DNA of 9,618 nucleotides from Bacillota bacterium (GCA_012735455.1 JAAYHG010000104.1:1-9618), one strand, 5' to 3'. Shown: positions 1-7,351, counted from the first letter of the stretch. Notes: generated by a model not told the origin, from the letters alone. Numbers and translations are program-made.

Positions 1-1
1 G

Positions 2-613
2 TTCCGGCTAGATATCCTAGGGGCCCTTAAGTGGGGCCTATTCCCTGCTATTTTCTCGCTCTTTTTTTCCGATCTCTTTGATACCATCGGCACCTTTGTA
101 GGTGTAGCCAGCCGGACTGGAATGATCGACGAGCACGGAAACCTGAAGCGGGGCAACAAGGCTCTCTTTGCCGATTCGCTGGGTACAGTTGTGGGATCGC
201 TCCTGGGTACTAGTAACACCACGACTTATGTAGAGAGCGCAGCTGGTGTAAGCGTAGGTGGGCGCACTGGGCTTACCGCTGTTGTGGTAGCCGTACTATT
301 TGTTCTCAGCATTATCTTTTCTCCCATTGCCCTGGCTGTTCCAGGTGCGGCTACTGCGCCTGCGCTGATCATTGTAGGTGTTTTCATGGCAGCTAGTTTG
401 GCAGAGATCAAGTTCGGTGACTTTATTGAGGCTTTCCCCGCTTTTCTTACCGTTGTTCTCATGCCCTTAACCTATAACATCTCTGTTGGGCTGGCATTGG
501 GCTTCATTGCCTACACAGCGATCATGTTCTTCAGCGGCCGTGGCAGCCGAGTGCATTGGATGATGTACCTGCTTTCTTTCCTCTTTGTTTTGTATTTTGC
601 CTTTGTCCATTAA
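2..613 (+). CDS. NCS2-family (AzgA/PbuG-type) purine permease, C-terminal half (5' truncated)
   Basis: This is the C-terminal 203 residues of a nucleobase:cation symporter-2 protein; the reading frame is open to the left window edge, so the true start lies upstream. The diagnostic stretch reads FFSDLFDTIGTFVGVASRTG, followed by an acidic/polar turn and the NTTTYVESAAGVSVGGRTG segment. Both are hallmarks of the AzgA/PbuG branch, whose members import hypoxanthine, guanine or adenine across the cytoplasmic membrane with protons. Family members are about 430 residues long, so roughly half is visible. Several hydrophobic membrane segments follow, and the protein ends in an aromatic-rich tail (FLFVLYFAFVH). 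The ATG at 122 lies inside conserved sequence and is not the start. A terminator follows directly, so the gene is not part of the ctsR operon. The exact purine cannot be told from this half. Confidence 0.9.
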   Translation, partial: FRLDILGALKWGLFPAIFSLFFSDLFDTIGTFVGVASRTGMIDEHGNLKRGNKALFADSLGTVVGSLLGTSNTTTYVESAAGVSVGGRTGLTAVVVAVLFVLSIIFSPIALAVPGAATAPALIIVGVFMAASLAEIKFGDFIEAFPAFLTVVLMPLTYNISVGLALGFIAYTAIMFFSGRGSRVHWMMYLLSFLFVLYFAFVH

Positions 614-646
614 GCGTCTAAGTCGAGGCTCTTAGGCGAACGTAGC

Positions 647-683
647 GAGCCGACGCCACCTTAGGGGTGGGGTCGGCTCTTTT
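647..683 (+). terminator. Intrinsic terminator of the purine permease gene
   Basis: The arm GAGCCGACGCCACC (647-660) pairs with GGTGGGGTCGGCTC (666-679) across a five-base loop, giving 14 positions with a single mismatch, and is followed by TTTT (680-683). It lies 33 bases after the permease stop and separates that gene from the ctsR promoter. The upstream segment GGCTC at 627-631 could pair with GAGCC at 647-651 and compete with the terminator stem, but nothing else suggests an attenuator here. Confidence 0.88.
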
Positions 684-752
684 GTATAACCCACTCAACC
701 CATGCCGAGACTAGCAGGGAAAAAAGAAGGTAAAAAAGTTTGACATTCCCTC

Positions 753-781
753 TTCACATCTGGATACAACTGGAGTATAAT
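753..781 (+). promoter_or_regulatory. Sigma-A-type promoter of the ctsR operon
   Basis: A -35 element TTCACA (753-758, one mismatch from TTGACA) is separated by exactly 17 bases from a perfect -10 TATAAT (776-781). Transcription would be expected to begin near 787-790, just before the CtsR operator. A perfect TTGACA also occurs at 740-745, but it is 30 bases from the TATAAT and has only a poor -10 (GATACA, 763-768) at the right distance, so it is not the preferred choice. Confidence 0.8.
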
Positions 782-793
782 GAGGATGACAAA

Positions 794-810
794 GGTCAAA
801 GATAGTCAAA
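794..810 (+). promoter_or_regulatory. CtsR operator (heptad direct repeat)
   Basis: GGTCAAA (794-800), GAT (801-803), AGTCAAA (804-810) matches the established CtsR consensus A/GGTCAAA-NAN-A/GGTCAAA at every defined position. The site lies just downstream of the predicted transcript start and directly ahead of the ribosome-binding site of ctsR. Bound repressor would therefore block initiation or early elongation, giving negative autoregulation of the whole operon that is relieved by heat or protein stress. Confidence 0.93.
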
Positions 811-811
811 C

Positions 812-817
812 AGGTGA
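812..817 (+). promoter_or_regulatory. Ribosome-binding site deciding the ctsR start
   Basis: AGGTGA lies five bases ahead of the ATG at 823. The in-frame GTG at 814 is embedded in this Shine-Dalgarno sequence and has only the operator (AGTCAAAC) upstream, so it is a poor initiation codon. Confidence 0.75.
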
Positions 818-822
818 TTGCA

Positions 823-1266
823 ATGTGGTCCTTAGCTGACGAGATGGAGCATTGGCTAAAGGGTTTGCTTGAGGAAGTGGAGGATGGCGTAATTGAGCTG
901 CGGCGCAGCGAATTGGCGCACCAATTTTCGTGCGCTCCGTCCCAGGTGACCTACGTTCTCACCACGCGCTTTGTTCCTGAACGAGGTTTTCGTGTGGAGA
1001 GTAGGCGTGGGGCAGGTGGGTACATTCGCATAATTAGGCTGGAAGACTGCGATTATCGGGCTTATTTAGCGGCGCAACTCGGTTCCCACCTTTCCGAACG
1101 AGCCGCGCTGAGCCTGACGGAACACCTGAACCAAACTGGCCTGCTTGGTGAAGAGGGGTTGCGTCTCTTAGAACTGGTTCTTTCAGCCGATGCGCTGGGG
1201 TTAGAGGAGCCCTTGGCTGGTGAGATCCGGGCGCGGCTGCTGCGCCTTGTTATCGCCAACCTATGA
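823..1266 (+). CDS. ctsR: Class III heat-shock transcriptional repressor CtsR
   Basis: This 147-residue dimeric repressor of the clp protein quality-control genes acts on heptad operators such as the one at 794-810. The N-terminal winged helix-turn-helix is clear: residues 1-60 contain IELRRSELAHQFSCAPSQV and TTRFVPERGF, and the wing follows with VESRRGAGGYIRI (58-70). The C-terminal four-helix dimerisation domain occupies about 76-147. ATG 823 was chosen over GTG 814 because the Shine-Dalgarno overlaps the GTG and because family members begin close to this point. The normally all-glycine wing loop (RGGGGY in Bacillus) reads RGAGGY here, with Ala64. The stop codon overlaps the ATG at 1263 by four bases, and mcsA proper starts 23 bases later. 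In established biology CtsR loses DNA binding on heating and is removed via McsB and ClpCP. Confidence 0.96.
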   Translation: MWSLADEMEHWLKGLLEEVEDGVIELRRSELAHQFSCAPSQVTYVLTTRFVPERGFRVESRRGAGGYIRIIRLEDCDYRAYLAAQLGSHLSERAALSLTEHLNQTGLLGEEGLRLLELVLSADALGLEEPLAGEIRARLLRLVIANL

Positions 1267-1277
1267 GGGGTTTGCTT

Positions 1278-1285
1278 GGAGGTGA
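1278..1285 (+). promoter_or_regulatory. Ribosome-binding site deciding the mcsA start
   Basis: GGAGGTGA is followed four bases later by ATG 1290. The earlier in-frame ATG at 1263 has no Shine-Dalgarno and would add nine residues (MRGLLGGDV) that the family lacks. Confidence 0.8.
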
Positions 1286-1289
1286 TGTA

Positions 1290-1841
1290 ATGCTCTGCGA
1301 AAAGTGTAAGAAACGTCCGGCTACGGTGTTTGTACGCCGCACCTTGAACGGAGTGACCAGTGAGGCTCACCTGTGTGAGGATTGTGCCCGAGAGCAAGGT
1401 AGTCTAAATATCCTTTTTGCAGGTGCGGGTAATCTGACATTTCCGGATTGGTCCTTAGGCAATCTCTTTTCCAGTCTATTGGGCCAGGGTGCACCTGGCA
1501 TGCAGGCACAAGCCGTAAAGGCTTCCACCTTGCGTTGCTCCCAATGCGGTCTAACCTATGCTAATTTCCGTGAGCGTGGCCGCTTGGGTTGTGCCCAGTG
1601 TTATGAGATATTCAGAGACCAGCTCCAGCCTCTCATTCAACGCCTTCAGGGTGGAGTCAAGCATACAGGTAAGATACCACGCCGGGCAGAAGGGAAACTG
1701 CGGCTTCGGTATGACCTCAAGAGCTTACGGCGGCAGCTGCAAGAGGCCGTGGCCAAGGAAGAGTTTGAGCTGGCAGCAAAGTTGCGGGATGAAATTAAGG
1801 CCTTAGAGCAGAAACTGGGCGGGGGTGAGATGAGTGGATAA
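1290..1841 (+). CDS. mcsA: McsA, zinc-binding activator of the protein arginine kinase McsB
   Basis: This 183-residue cytosolic adaptor is needed to activate McsB. Two four-cysteine zinc sites are visible: C3/C6 with C29/C32 (LCEKCKKRPA, LCEDC), and C83/C86 with C101/C104 (CSQC, CAQC). A C-terminal UVR motif in a coiled coil (about 144-176, containing EFELAAKLRDEIKALE) closes the protein. ATG 1290 is preferred over ATG 1263 because of the strong Shine-Dalgarno at 1278-1285 and because family members begin directly with the first CxxC. The segment between the zinc sites (about 36-80) is low in conserved features. The gene overlaps the mcsB start by eight bases, so translation of the pair is probably coupled, which fits the two proteins working as a complex. 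The UVR sequence closely resembles the one in the ClpC middle domain of the same operon. Confidence 0.93.
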   Translation: MLCEKCKKRPATVFVRRTLNGVTSEAHLCEDCAREQGSLNILFAGAGNLTFPDWSLGNLFSSLLGQGAPGMQAQAVKASTLRCSQCGLTYANFRERGRLGCAQCYEIFRDQLQPLIQRLQGGVKHTGKIPRRAEGKLRLRYDLKSLRRQLQEAVAKEEFELAAKLRDEIKALEQKLGGGEMSG

Positions 1842-2892
1842 GGAGAAGTTCTTTACCCAGGTAGACGCGGCTTGGTTGGAGCAGGGCCCCGAAGCTGACA
1901 CAGTAATCTCCAGCCGCATTCGCCTAGCGCGTAACCTGGATGCTCTACCCTTCCCGCCCGCAGCTGGGAAAGAAGCGCTGCACGAGGTTCTCTCGCAGGT
2001 GGAAGCAGCGGCCAAACATCTTCCGGAGGCCAAGCGCTTTCACATCCTAGAGCTGAGTCGGCTTTCTCCCCTTGAACGCCAGGTCCTTATTGAGAAACAC
2101 CTGGTGAGCCCTGAACACGTAAGGGAAGCGGAAGGGCGCGGGGTGATTCTTCGTGATGATCAGGCCGTGAGCATCATGATAAACGAGGAAGACCACCTGC
2201 GGATCCAGATCTTACTCCCTGGTTTGAGTCTCCTGGCAGCCTGGCAATTGGCAAACAGGTTGGACGACTCCCTTGAGCAGCATCTGGATTATGCCTTTGA
2301 TAAAGGTGTTGGTTTCTTAACCTCTTGTCCCACCAACGTGGGAACCGGGCTCAGGGCCTCAATTATGCTTCATCTTCCGGCGCTGGTTCTCCTCAACCAG
2401 GCCGGTCAGGTCTTTACCACCCTGGCCCAGTTGGGAGCTGTAGTCCGGGGGCTCTACGGTGAGGGGACCCAGGCCTTAGGAAACTATTTTCAAATATCCA
2501 ATCAACTGACTCTCAACCATGCCGAGGAGGACCTGATCACTACCCTGCTTGGTTTGGTTAACCAGGTTATTCAACAGGAACGAGCGGCCAGAGAGCGCCT
2601 TTACCACGAGCTGGGGAACAGGCTAGTGGATATGGTGTGGCGTGCTTACGGAACCCTGACCCACGCCCGCATCTTGAGTGGCGATGAGGCTATGAAACTA
2701 CTCTCTGATGTGCGCTTGGGTGTGAATCTAAATCTCCTGCCGCAGGTTAAGCTGACGGACCTCAACCGGCTTCTCGTTCTTACCCGCTCTGGCTACATAC
2801 AGCGGGTGGCTGGAAAAGAGCTTCCAGCCGCGGAGCGGGATGAGCGTCGGGCAGCAATAGTGCGGGAAGAGCTTACGGGAAAAGTTAGGTAG
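1834..2892 (+). CDS. mcsB: Protein arginine kinase McsB
   Basis: This 352-residue ATP:guanido phosphotransferase-fold kinase phosphorylates arginine side chains on CtsR and on damaged proteins, marking them for ClpC. Visible signatures are the nucleotide-binding arginines in SSRIRLARN (26-34), the catalytic acidic loop NEEDHLRIQ (117-125), and the active-site loop TSCPTNVGTG (163-172) with Cys165. A further conserved block, GEGTQALGNYFQISNQ (209-224), follows. Near the C terminus RDERRA (335-340) matches the RDxxRA-type motif that forms the allosteric phospho-arginine pocket in Bacillus and Geobacillus McsB. Length is normal for the family. The GTG start at 1834 has GGGGGTGAG (1821-1829) at good spacing and overlaps the end of mcsA. 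There is no sign of damage. Gene order mcsA-mcsB-clpC supports the assignment over creatine or arginine kinase. Confidence 0.96.
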   Translation: MDKEKFFTQVDAAWLEQGPEADTVISSRIRLARNLDALPFPPAAGKEALHEVLSQVEAAAKHLPEAKRFHILELSRLSPLERQVLIEKHLVSPEHVREAEGRGVILRDDQAVSIMINEEDHLRIQILLPGLSLLAAWQLANRLDDSLEQHLDYAFDKGVGFLTSCPTNVGTGLRASIMLHLPALVLLNQAGQVFTTLAQLGAVVRGLYGEGTQALGNYFQISNQLTLNHAEEDLITTLLGLVNQVIQQERAARERLYHELGNRLVDMVWRAYGTLTHARILSGDEAMKLLSDVRLGVNLNLLPQVKLTDLNRLLVLTRSGYIQRVAGKELPAAERDERRAAIVREELTGKVR

Positions 2893-2922
2893 TGCAACGA
2901 AAAGGAACATGGAGGTGGTAAG

Positions 2923-5373
2923 ATGTTTGCACGGTTTACGAAACGAGCTCAACAGGTAATCATTTTGGCCCAGGAAGAAGCGCGGCGTCTGAATTACCCT
3001 TATGTGGGGACCGAACACCTGCTACTGGGATTGATCCATGAAGGGACAGGCATAGCAGCTCAGGCCTTGGCCAACCTGGATATTAAACTGGACAAGGTGC
3101 GCTCTGAGGTGGAAAAGATCATCGGTCCTGGCACAGGAGCACCCCTCGAGGGCGAGGTGGGTCTCACCCCTCGAGCCAAACGTGTGATTGAGTTGGCCAT
3201 GGAAGAGGGGCGGGCCATGGGAGTAAACTACATCGGTACCGAACAACTGCTCTTGGGCCTGATCCGAGAAGGTGAGGGTGTAGCAGCAAGGGTTCTGGAG
3301 AACCTGGGTGCGGATCTAGACAAGGTGCGCGCTGAAGTTCTAAAGCTTCTAGGAGCCACACCTCAGCCGCAGGATGTTAAGAGAAAAAAAGCACAAGGCC
3401 GCAGCAACACACCTACCCTGGATTCTCTAGGACGGGATCTCACTGTTTTGGCCCGCGAGGGCAAGTTGGACCCTGTTATCGGTCGCCAAAAAGAGATTGA
3501 ACGGGTGATTCAGATTCTCTCGCGGCGGACGAAAAACAATCCGGTGCTGATTGGTGAGCCAGGCGTGGGGAAAACCGCCATCGCTGAGGGCTTGGCTCAA
3601 CATATAATTGAAGGTAAGGAGCCGGAAACCTTAAAGGACAAACGCGTGGTAACCTTGGATCTGGCTGGTGTGGTGGCCGGTACCAAGTATCGGGGTGAGT
3701 TCGAGGAGCGCCTAAAGCGCGTGGTGGACGAGGTGCGCCAAAGTGGTAACGTCATTCTCTTTATCGATGAGTTGCACACAGTGGTGGGCGCTGGGGCGGC
3801 AGAAGGCGCCATTGACGCCAGTAACATATTGAAACCGGCCTTGGCGCGTGGTGAGCTGCAATGCCTGGGTGCTACCACCTTGGACGAGTACCGCAAGCAT
3901 ATCGAAAAAGATGCGGCTCTAGAGCGTCGTTTCCAGCCCATAATTGTGGGCGAACCAACCCGCGAAGAGGCGTTAGAGATTCTAAAGGGTCTGCGGGACC
4001 GCTTTGAGGCCCACCATCGGGTTAAGTACACTGATGAAGCCCTGGAAGCGGCGGTGAAATTCTCCGACCGCTACATCACCGACCGCTTTCTACCCGACAA
4101 GGCCATTGACCTGATCGATGAGGCCGGCTCGCGGGTGCGCTTAGCTACGTTTGCAGCCCCGCCTGATCTAAAGCAGTTGGAGGATGAGTTAGAGGAGACG
4201 CGCAAGGAAAAGGATGCGGCGGTGGCTGCTCAGGAGTTTGAGAAAGCCGCCCGTCTGAGGGATAAAGAAAAAGAGCTCAAGGCCAAGCTGGAAGAGAGCA
4301 AGAATCAGTGGAAGGAAAGTCAGGATAAGCAGACAGCCACTGTGGGTGCAGATGATATTGCGGCGGTAGTGGCGGACTGGACCAGCATTCCGGTCCAGCG
4401 TTTGGCGGAAGAAGAATCCGAACGCCTGCTGAAGCTGGAGGAGACGCTGCATGAACGCGTTATTGGCCAAGATGAGGCAGTGCAGGCCGTAGCCCGGGCA
4501 GTGCGCCGGGCCCGCGCCGGGCTTAAGGACCCGAAACGCCCTATTGGTTCCTTCATTTTCTTAGGACCCACAGGGGTGGGCAAGACAGAGCTGGCGCGTG
4601 CCTTGGCCGAGGCCATGTTTGGTGAAGAGGATGCCATGATCCGTTTGGATATGTCCGAGTACATGGAGCGCCATACTGTGTCGCGCCTTATCGGTGCGCC
4701 ACCTGGTTATGTGGGCTACGATGAGGCAGGCCAGCTCACCGAGGCCGTGCGCCGTCGTCCCTACTCAGTGGTACTGTTCGACGAGATTGAGAAGGCCCAC
4801 CCCGAAGTGTTCAATGTTCTCCTGCAGGTACTTGAAGACGGCCGTCTCACCGACGGCAAGGGACGCACCGTGGATTTTCGCAACACCGTTGTAATTATGA
4901 CCTCTAACGTGGGTGCGAACCTGCTGCGGAGTGAACCCACGGTGGGTTTCCGTACCGGCACTGCTGAGGACGCGTACACAGATATGAAAAACCGGGTACT
5001 GGACGATCTGAAGCGCACCTTCCGGCCGGAGTTCCTAAACCGGATTGACGAGATTATTGTTTTCCACGCACTATCCCAGGAGCATGTACAGGCCATTGTG
5101 GAAATTATGCTCCAAGAAGTGGCTGCGCGTCTGGCGGAACACGGGCTAAGACTCGAAGTGACTGCCGCGGCTAAGGAGGTCCTATCTAAAGAGGGCTTTG
5201 ACCCTGCCTTTGGGGCCCGGCCGCTGCGGCGTGCTATTCAACGCCTCTTGGAGAACCCCCTGTCGGAAGAGATGTTGGCCGGGCGGTTCCGTGCGGGAGA
5301 TGTAGTAGTTGTAGATGTTGAGGATGGGAAGATCGTCTTTCGACCGGCCAATGGCGCAGAAGTTACGCAGTAA
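2923..5373 (+). CDS. clpC: AAA+ unfoldase ClpC, ATPase subunit of the ClpCP protease
   Basis: This 816-residue Hsp100 unfoldase feeds substrates, including arginine-phosphorylated ones, to ClpP. The N-domain has two tandem Clp-N repeats (about 2-145), seen as [15 protein letters not shown] and [15 protein letters not shown]. The first AAA module has Walker A GEPGVGKT (211-218), pore loop AGTKYRGEF (252-260), Walker B VILFIDE (277-283) and arginine finger R335/R336. The middle domain coiled coil (about 412-470) contains a UVR motif ([16 protein letters not shown]). The second AAA module has Walker A GPTGVGKT (548-555), pore loop GYVG (595-598) and Walker B VVLFDE (616-621). The ClpP-docking loop VGF is at 674-676 and FRPEFLNR at 700-707. 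Both ATPase sites look intact. The start has GGAGGTGG (2911-2918) five bases ahead. The middle domain and VGF loop distinguish it from ClpB, which has a longer middle domain and no ClpP loop. Confidence 0.98.
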   Translation: MFARFTKRAQQVIILAQEEARRLNYPYVGTEHLLLGLIHEGTGIAAQALANLDIKLDKVRSEVEKIIGPGTGAPLEGEVGLTPRAKRVIELAMEEGRAMGVNYIGTEQLLLGLIREGEGVAARVLENLGADLDKVRAEVLKLLGATPQPQDVKRKKAQGRSNTPTLDSLGRDLTVLAREGKLDPVIGRQKEIERVIQILSRRTKNNPVLIGEPGVGKTAIAEGLAQHIIEGKEPETLKDKRVVTLDLAGVVAGTKYRGEFEERLKRVVDEVRQSGNVILFIDELHTVVGAGAAEGAIDASNILKPALARGELQCLGATTLDEYRKHIEKDAALERRFQPIIVGEPTREEALEILKGLRDRFEAHHRVKYTDEALEAAVKFSDRYITDRFLPDKAIDLIDEAGSRVRLATFAAPPDLKQLEDELEETRKEKDAAVAAQEFEKAARLRDKEKELKAKLEESKNQWKESQDKQTATVGADDIAAVVADWTSIPVQRLAEEESERLLKLEETLHERVIGQDEAVQAVARAVRRARAGLKDPKRPIGSFIFLGPTGVGKTELARALAEAMFGEEDAMIRLDMSEYMERHTVSRLIGAPPGYVGYDEAGQLTEAVRRRPYSVVLFDEIEKAHPEVFNVLLQVLEDGRLTDGKGRTVDFRNTVVIMTSNVGANLLRSEPTVGFRTGTAEDAYTDMKNRVLDDLKRTFRPEFLNRIDEIIVFHALSQEHVQAIVEIMLQEVAARLAEHGLRLEVTAAAKEVLSKEGFDPAFGARPLRRAIQRLLENPLSEEMLAGRFRAGDVVVVDVEDGKIVFRPANGAEVTQ

Positions 5374-5393
5374 CAAATGAAGGAGAGGAGACT

Positions 5394-6758
5394 TTGGCAC
5401 GGACAAAGACGACATACTCCTGCCAGGAATGCGGCTACATTGCCCCCAAGTGGCTTGGCCGCTGTCCTGAGTGTGGGGTGTGGAATAGTTTTGTGGAGGT
5501 TGTCTCCTCAGCCTCAGAGCCAGCAGCCGCGGTGACAAGAACGGCGGCGTTGCCACAACCGGTAACTGCCATCAGCAGCGAGGAGATCGTGCGTTGCTCA
5601 ACTGGCTCGCAGGAGTTGGATCGCGTCCTGGGAGGCGGGATTGTCCCCGCCTCCTTGGTGCTGGTGGGAGGAGACCCTGGCATCGGTAAGTCCACTTTGG
5701 TCTTAGCTTTAGCGGCACGGGTTGCCGCTGAGCAAGGGAGTAGTGTCCTTTACGTTTCAGGGGAGGAGTCTGTCCGGCAGATTCGCCTTCGTGCCGAGCG
5801 CTTGGGGGCCCTGGCGGAGAGACTTTTTCTCCTGGCCGAAACTGACATGGGGCGGATAGAGGAAGCAGCGCGCGCCCTCTCTCCCTCCCTCTTGGTGGTA
5901 GACTCAATCCAAACCATGATTGAGAGTGCCTGTCCTTCCCCGCCGGGAAGCGTAGCCCAGGTGCGGGAGTGTACCAGTACGCTTCTTAAGCTGGCTAAGA
6001 GTGATGGCATTACAACTTTTGTTATCGGCCATGTTACCAAACAAGGGGCCTTGGCTGGACCGCGCCTTCTGGAGCACATGGTGGATACAGTGCTCTATTT
6101 TGAGGGAGAGGGCAGGAATGCTTATCGTATCCTTCGGGCGGTCAAGAACCGCTTTGGCTCTACCAACGAAATCGGTGTTTTCACCATGGAAGACAGTGGT
6201 TTGGTGGAGGTTGCCAATCCTTCTCAGCTTTTCCTAAGTGATCGGGCCAGCCCGGTACCGGGAGCTATGGTGGTTTCCACCATGGAAGGTACGCGGCCTC
6301 TCTTGGTGGAGGTACAGGCCTTGGTGAGCCCTGCCGGTGGTGGCCCACCCCGTCGAGTAGCCCAAGGAGTGGAGTTGGGCCGCATCCTTATGATACTGGC
6401 TGTGCTGGAGAAACGGGCCGGACTCCCCCTGGCAGCAGCTGATGTTTATGTCAATGTGGCCGGCGGCGTGCGCCTAGATGATCCCGCCGTGGACCTGGGC
6501 TTAGCCCTGGCTATTGCATCCAGTTTCTGGAGCCGGACACCACCGCCATCCTGTGCAGCTGTGGGCGAGATTGGCCTAACCGGGGAAATCCTGAGCTCCA
6601 GCCACTTAAAGCAGCGGCTCAAGGAAGCCCAGGCCCTGGGTTTTCGGCAGGTACTGGTACCGCAGCGTCAGATTAACACCTTGCCAAAGATACCCGGCCC
6701 AGGTATACTTGGAGTAGAGACCATCAGCCAAGCACTAAACTCAGCTTTTCGTGCTTAG
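5394..6758 (+). CDS. radA: DNA repair/recombination ATPase RadA (Sms)
   Basis: This 454-residue RecA-like DNA helicase/branch-migration protein acts in recombination and repair. An N-terminal zinc finger has C10/C13 and C24/C27 (CQECG, CPECG). A RecA-fold ATPase follows with Walker A GDPGIGKS (93-100) and Walker B LLVVDS (166-171), then the RadA-specific KNRFG motif (251-255). The C-terminal Lon-like domain (about 280-454) contains DVYVNVAGGVRLDDPAVDL and GEIGLTGEI; in this family it is a structural scaffold rather than a protease. Initiation is at TTG 5394: AGGAGAGGAG (5381-5390) precedes it, and the resulting M-A-R-T-K-T start is standard for RadA. The clpC stop is 20 bases upstream, so the gene is read from the ctsR promoter. 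The usual next gene, disA, is missing. The gap to the following gene holds a 7-base tandem repeat (AGCTAAT twice, 6776-6789) and no clear promoter. Confidence 0.96.
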   Translation: MARTKTTYSCQECGYIAPKWLGRCPECGVWNSFVEVVSSASEPAAAVTRTAALPQPVTAISSEEIVRCSTGSQELDRVLGGGIVPASLVLVGGDPGIGKSTLVLALAARVAAEQGSSVLYVSGEESVRQIRLRAERLGALAERLFLLAETDMGRIEEAARALSPSLLVVDSIQTMIESACPSPPGSVAQVRECTSTLLKLAKSDGITTFVIGHVTKQGALAGPRLLEHMVDTVLYFEGEGRNAYRILRAVKNRFGSTNEIGVFTMEDSGLVEVANPSQLFLSDRASPVPGAMVVSTMEGTRPLLVEVQALVSPAGGGPPRRVAQGVELGRILMILAVLEKRAGLPLAAADVYVNVAGGVRLDDPAVDLGLALAIASSFWSRTPPPSCAAVGEIGLTGEILSSSHLKQRLKEAQALGFRQVLVPQRQINTLPKIPGPGILGVETISQALNSAFRA

Positions 6759-6809
6759 CATATAGAGCAATCAACAGCTAATAGCTAATGGCCGAAATGG
6801 GGTGTAAGC

Positions 6810-7256
6810 ATGCAGCAAGTTGGCGTAGTAGTGGGAGTAGTAGGAGAGCGGGCCAAGGTGAAGGTTTGCCGCACCACAGCCTGTAATCATTGCGGCCGTT
6901 GCCCGGAGGAAGACCGCCCCAGCCTGGGACTATTGGAATCACCTAAAGAAATTGTGGTGGATGCCCTCAATGAGGCCCAGGCTACTCAAGGCCAGACTGT
7001 AGTATTAGCAGCAAGTGATGGCAGTGTTCTGTTGGCGGCCTTTCTCGCTTACATGGTGCCGCTGATTGCCTTTTTCCTCGGTGCTTTTGTGGGCAATTGG
7101 CTCTTCCCAATCCTGGGCCTGGCCAGTGGTCAAGCGGGAAGTATTATCTTGGGTTTAGCCTTTCTGGCTGGGGCTTACGGCATACTGCGGTGGCAAAACA
7201 AATCTCTCGGCCAGAGCCACAGATTTTTGCCCACCATTGTTCGAGTTCTCGACTAA
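6810..7256 (+). CDS. RseC/MucC-family membrane protein (SoxR-reducing-system RseC-like)
   Basis: This 148-residue protein has the RseC architecture. A short N-terminal domain carries a cysteine cluster C20-x4-C25-x2-C28-x2-C31 (CRTTACNHCGRC). A polar segment follows, with IVVDALNEAQATQGQTVVL (48-66). Two membrane helices (about 73-97 and 108-127) are next, and a short basic tail ends the protein. In proteobacteria the family modulates sigma-E and takes part in reduction of SoxR together with Rnf-like electron transfer; in Clostridia its role is not established, so no function is asserted. The cysteine spacing suggests a redox centre or metal site facing the cytosol, which is inference. GGGGTG (6799-6804) precedes the ATG. 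The gene lies 51 bases after radA with no visible promoter between, so it is probably the last gene of the ctsR transcript; a terminator follows. Family assignment rests on the Cys pattern, topology and length. Confidence 0.8.
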   Translation: MQQVGVVVGVVGERAKVKVCRTTACNHCGRCPEEDRPSLGLLESPKEIVVDALNEAQATQGQTVVLAASDGSVLLAAFLAYMVPLIAFFLGAFVGNWLFPILGLASGQAGSIILGLAFLAGAYGILRWQNKSLGQSHRFLPTIVRVLD

Positions 7257-7271
7257 AAATACCGTTCCCAT

Positions 7272-7295
7272 TCCCCGCAGATGCGGGGATTTTTT
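7272..7295 (+). terminator. Intrinsic terminator ending the ctsR-to-rseC-like operon
   Basis: TCCCCGC (7272-7278) pairs perfectly with GCGGGGA (7283-7289) around the loop AGAT, followed by six T residues (7290-7295). It starts 16 bases after the stop of the RseC-like gene. The -35 element of the next promoter begins only three bases after the T tract. Confidence 0.9.
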
Positions 7296-7297
7296 AC

Positions 7298-7326
7298 TTG
7301 CCGTTAGGAGGAAAAAGTAGTATAAT
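7298..7326 (+). promoter_or_regulatory. Sigma-A-type promoter of the split feoB operon
   Basis: TTGCCG (7298-7303) and a perfect TATAAT (7321-7326) are separated by exactly 17 bases. The expected transcript start is near 7332-7335, leaving a leader of about 87 bases before the GTG at 7421. The promoter is squeezed between the preceding terminator and a Fur-like operator. Confidence 0.82.
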
Positions 7327-7336
7327 TGGGATAGAA

Positions 7337-7351
7337 TGAGAATCGTTCTCA
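7337..7351 (+). promoter_or_regulatory. Fur-family operator (7-1-7 inverted repeat)
   Basis: TGAGAAT-C-GTTCTCA is an inverted repeat with six perfectly symmetric bases in each arm (TGAGAA/TTCTCA). Against the Fur 7-1-7 consensus TGATAAT-N-ATTATCA it differs at a symmetric pair (G and C for T and A) and at one inner base. It begins about five bases downstream of the predicted transcript start, where a bound repressor would block transcription. Sitting ahead of a ferrous-iron transporter, it is best read as iron-dependent repression by Fur. A PerR or Zur paralogue cannot be excluded from sequence alone. Confidence 0.78.

Noticed and set aside
122..613. ATG 122 as the start of a short 163-residue membrane protein
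   Set aside because: The 40 codons upstream in the same frame are conserved NCS2 permease sequence, so the gene is simply cut by the window edge.
740..745. Perfect TTGACA as the -35 of the ctsR promoter
   Set aside because: It is 30 bases from the TATAAT. TTCACA at 753-758 gives the ideal 17-base spacing.
3597..4031. Long reading frames on the minus strand inside clpC and elsewhere
   Set aside because: They are antisense shadows of strongly conserved genes, with low-complexity Ser/Arg-rich composition and no ribosome-binding sites.
6776..6789. Tandem heptamer AGCTAAT-AGCTAAT ahead of the RseC-like gene as an operator
   Set aside because: There are only two copies, no promoter lies nearby, and it matches no regulator site I know; chance or slippage is as likely.
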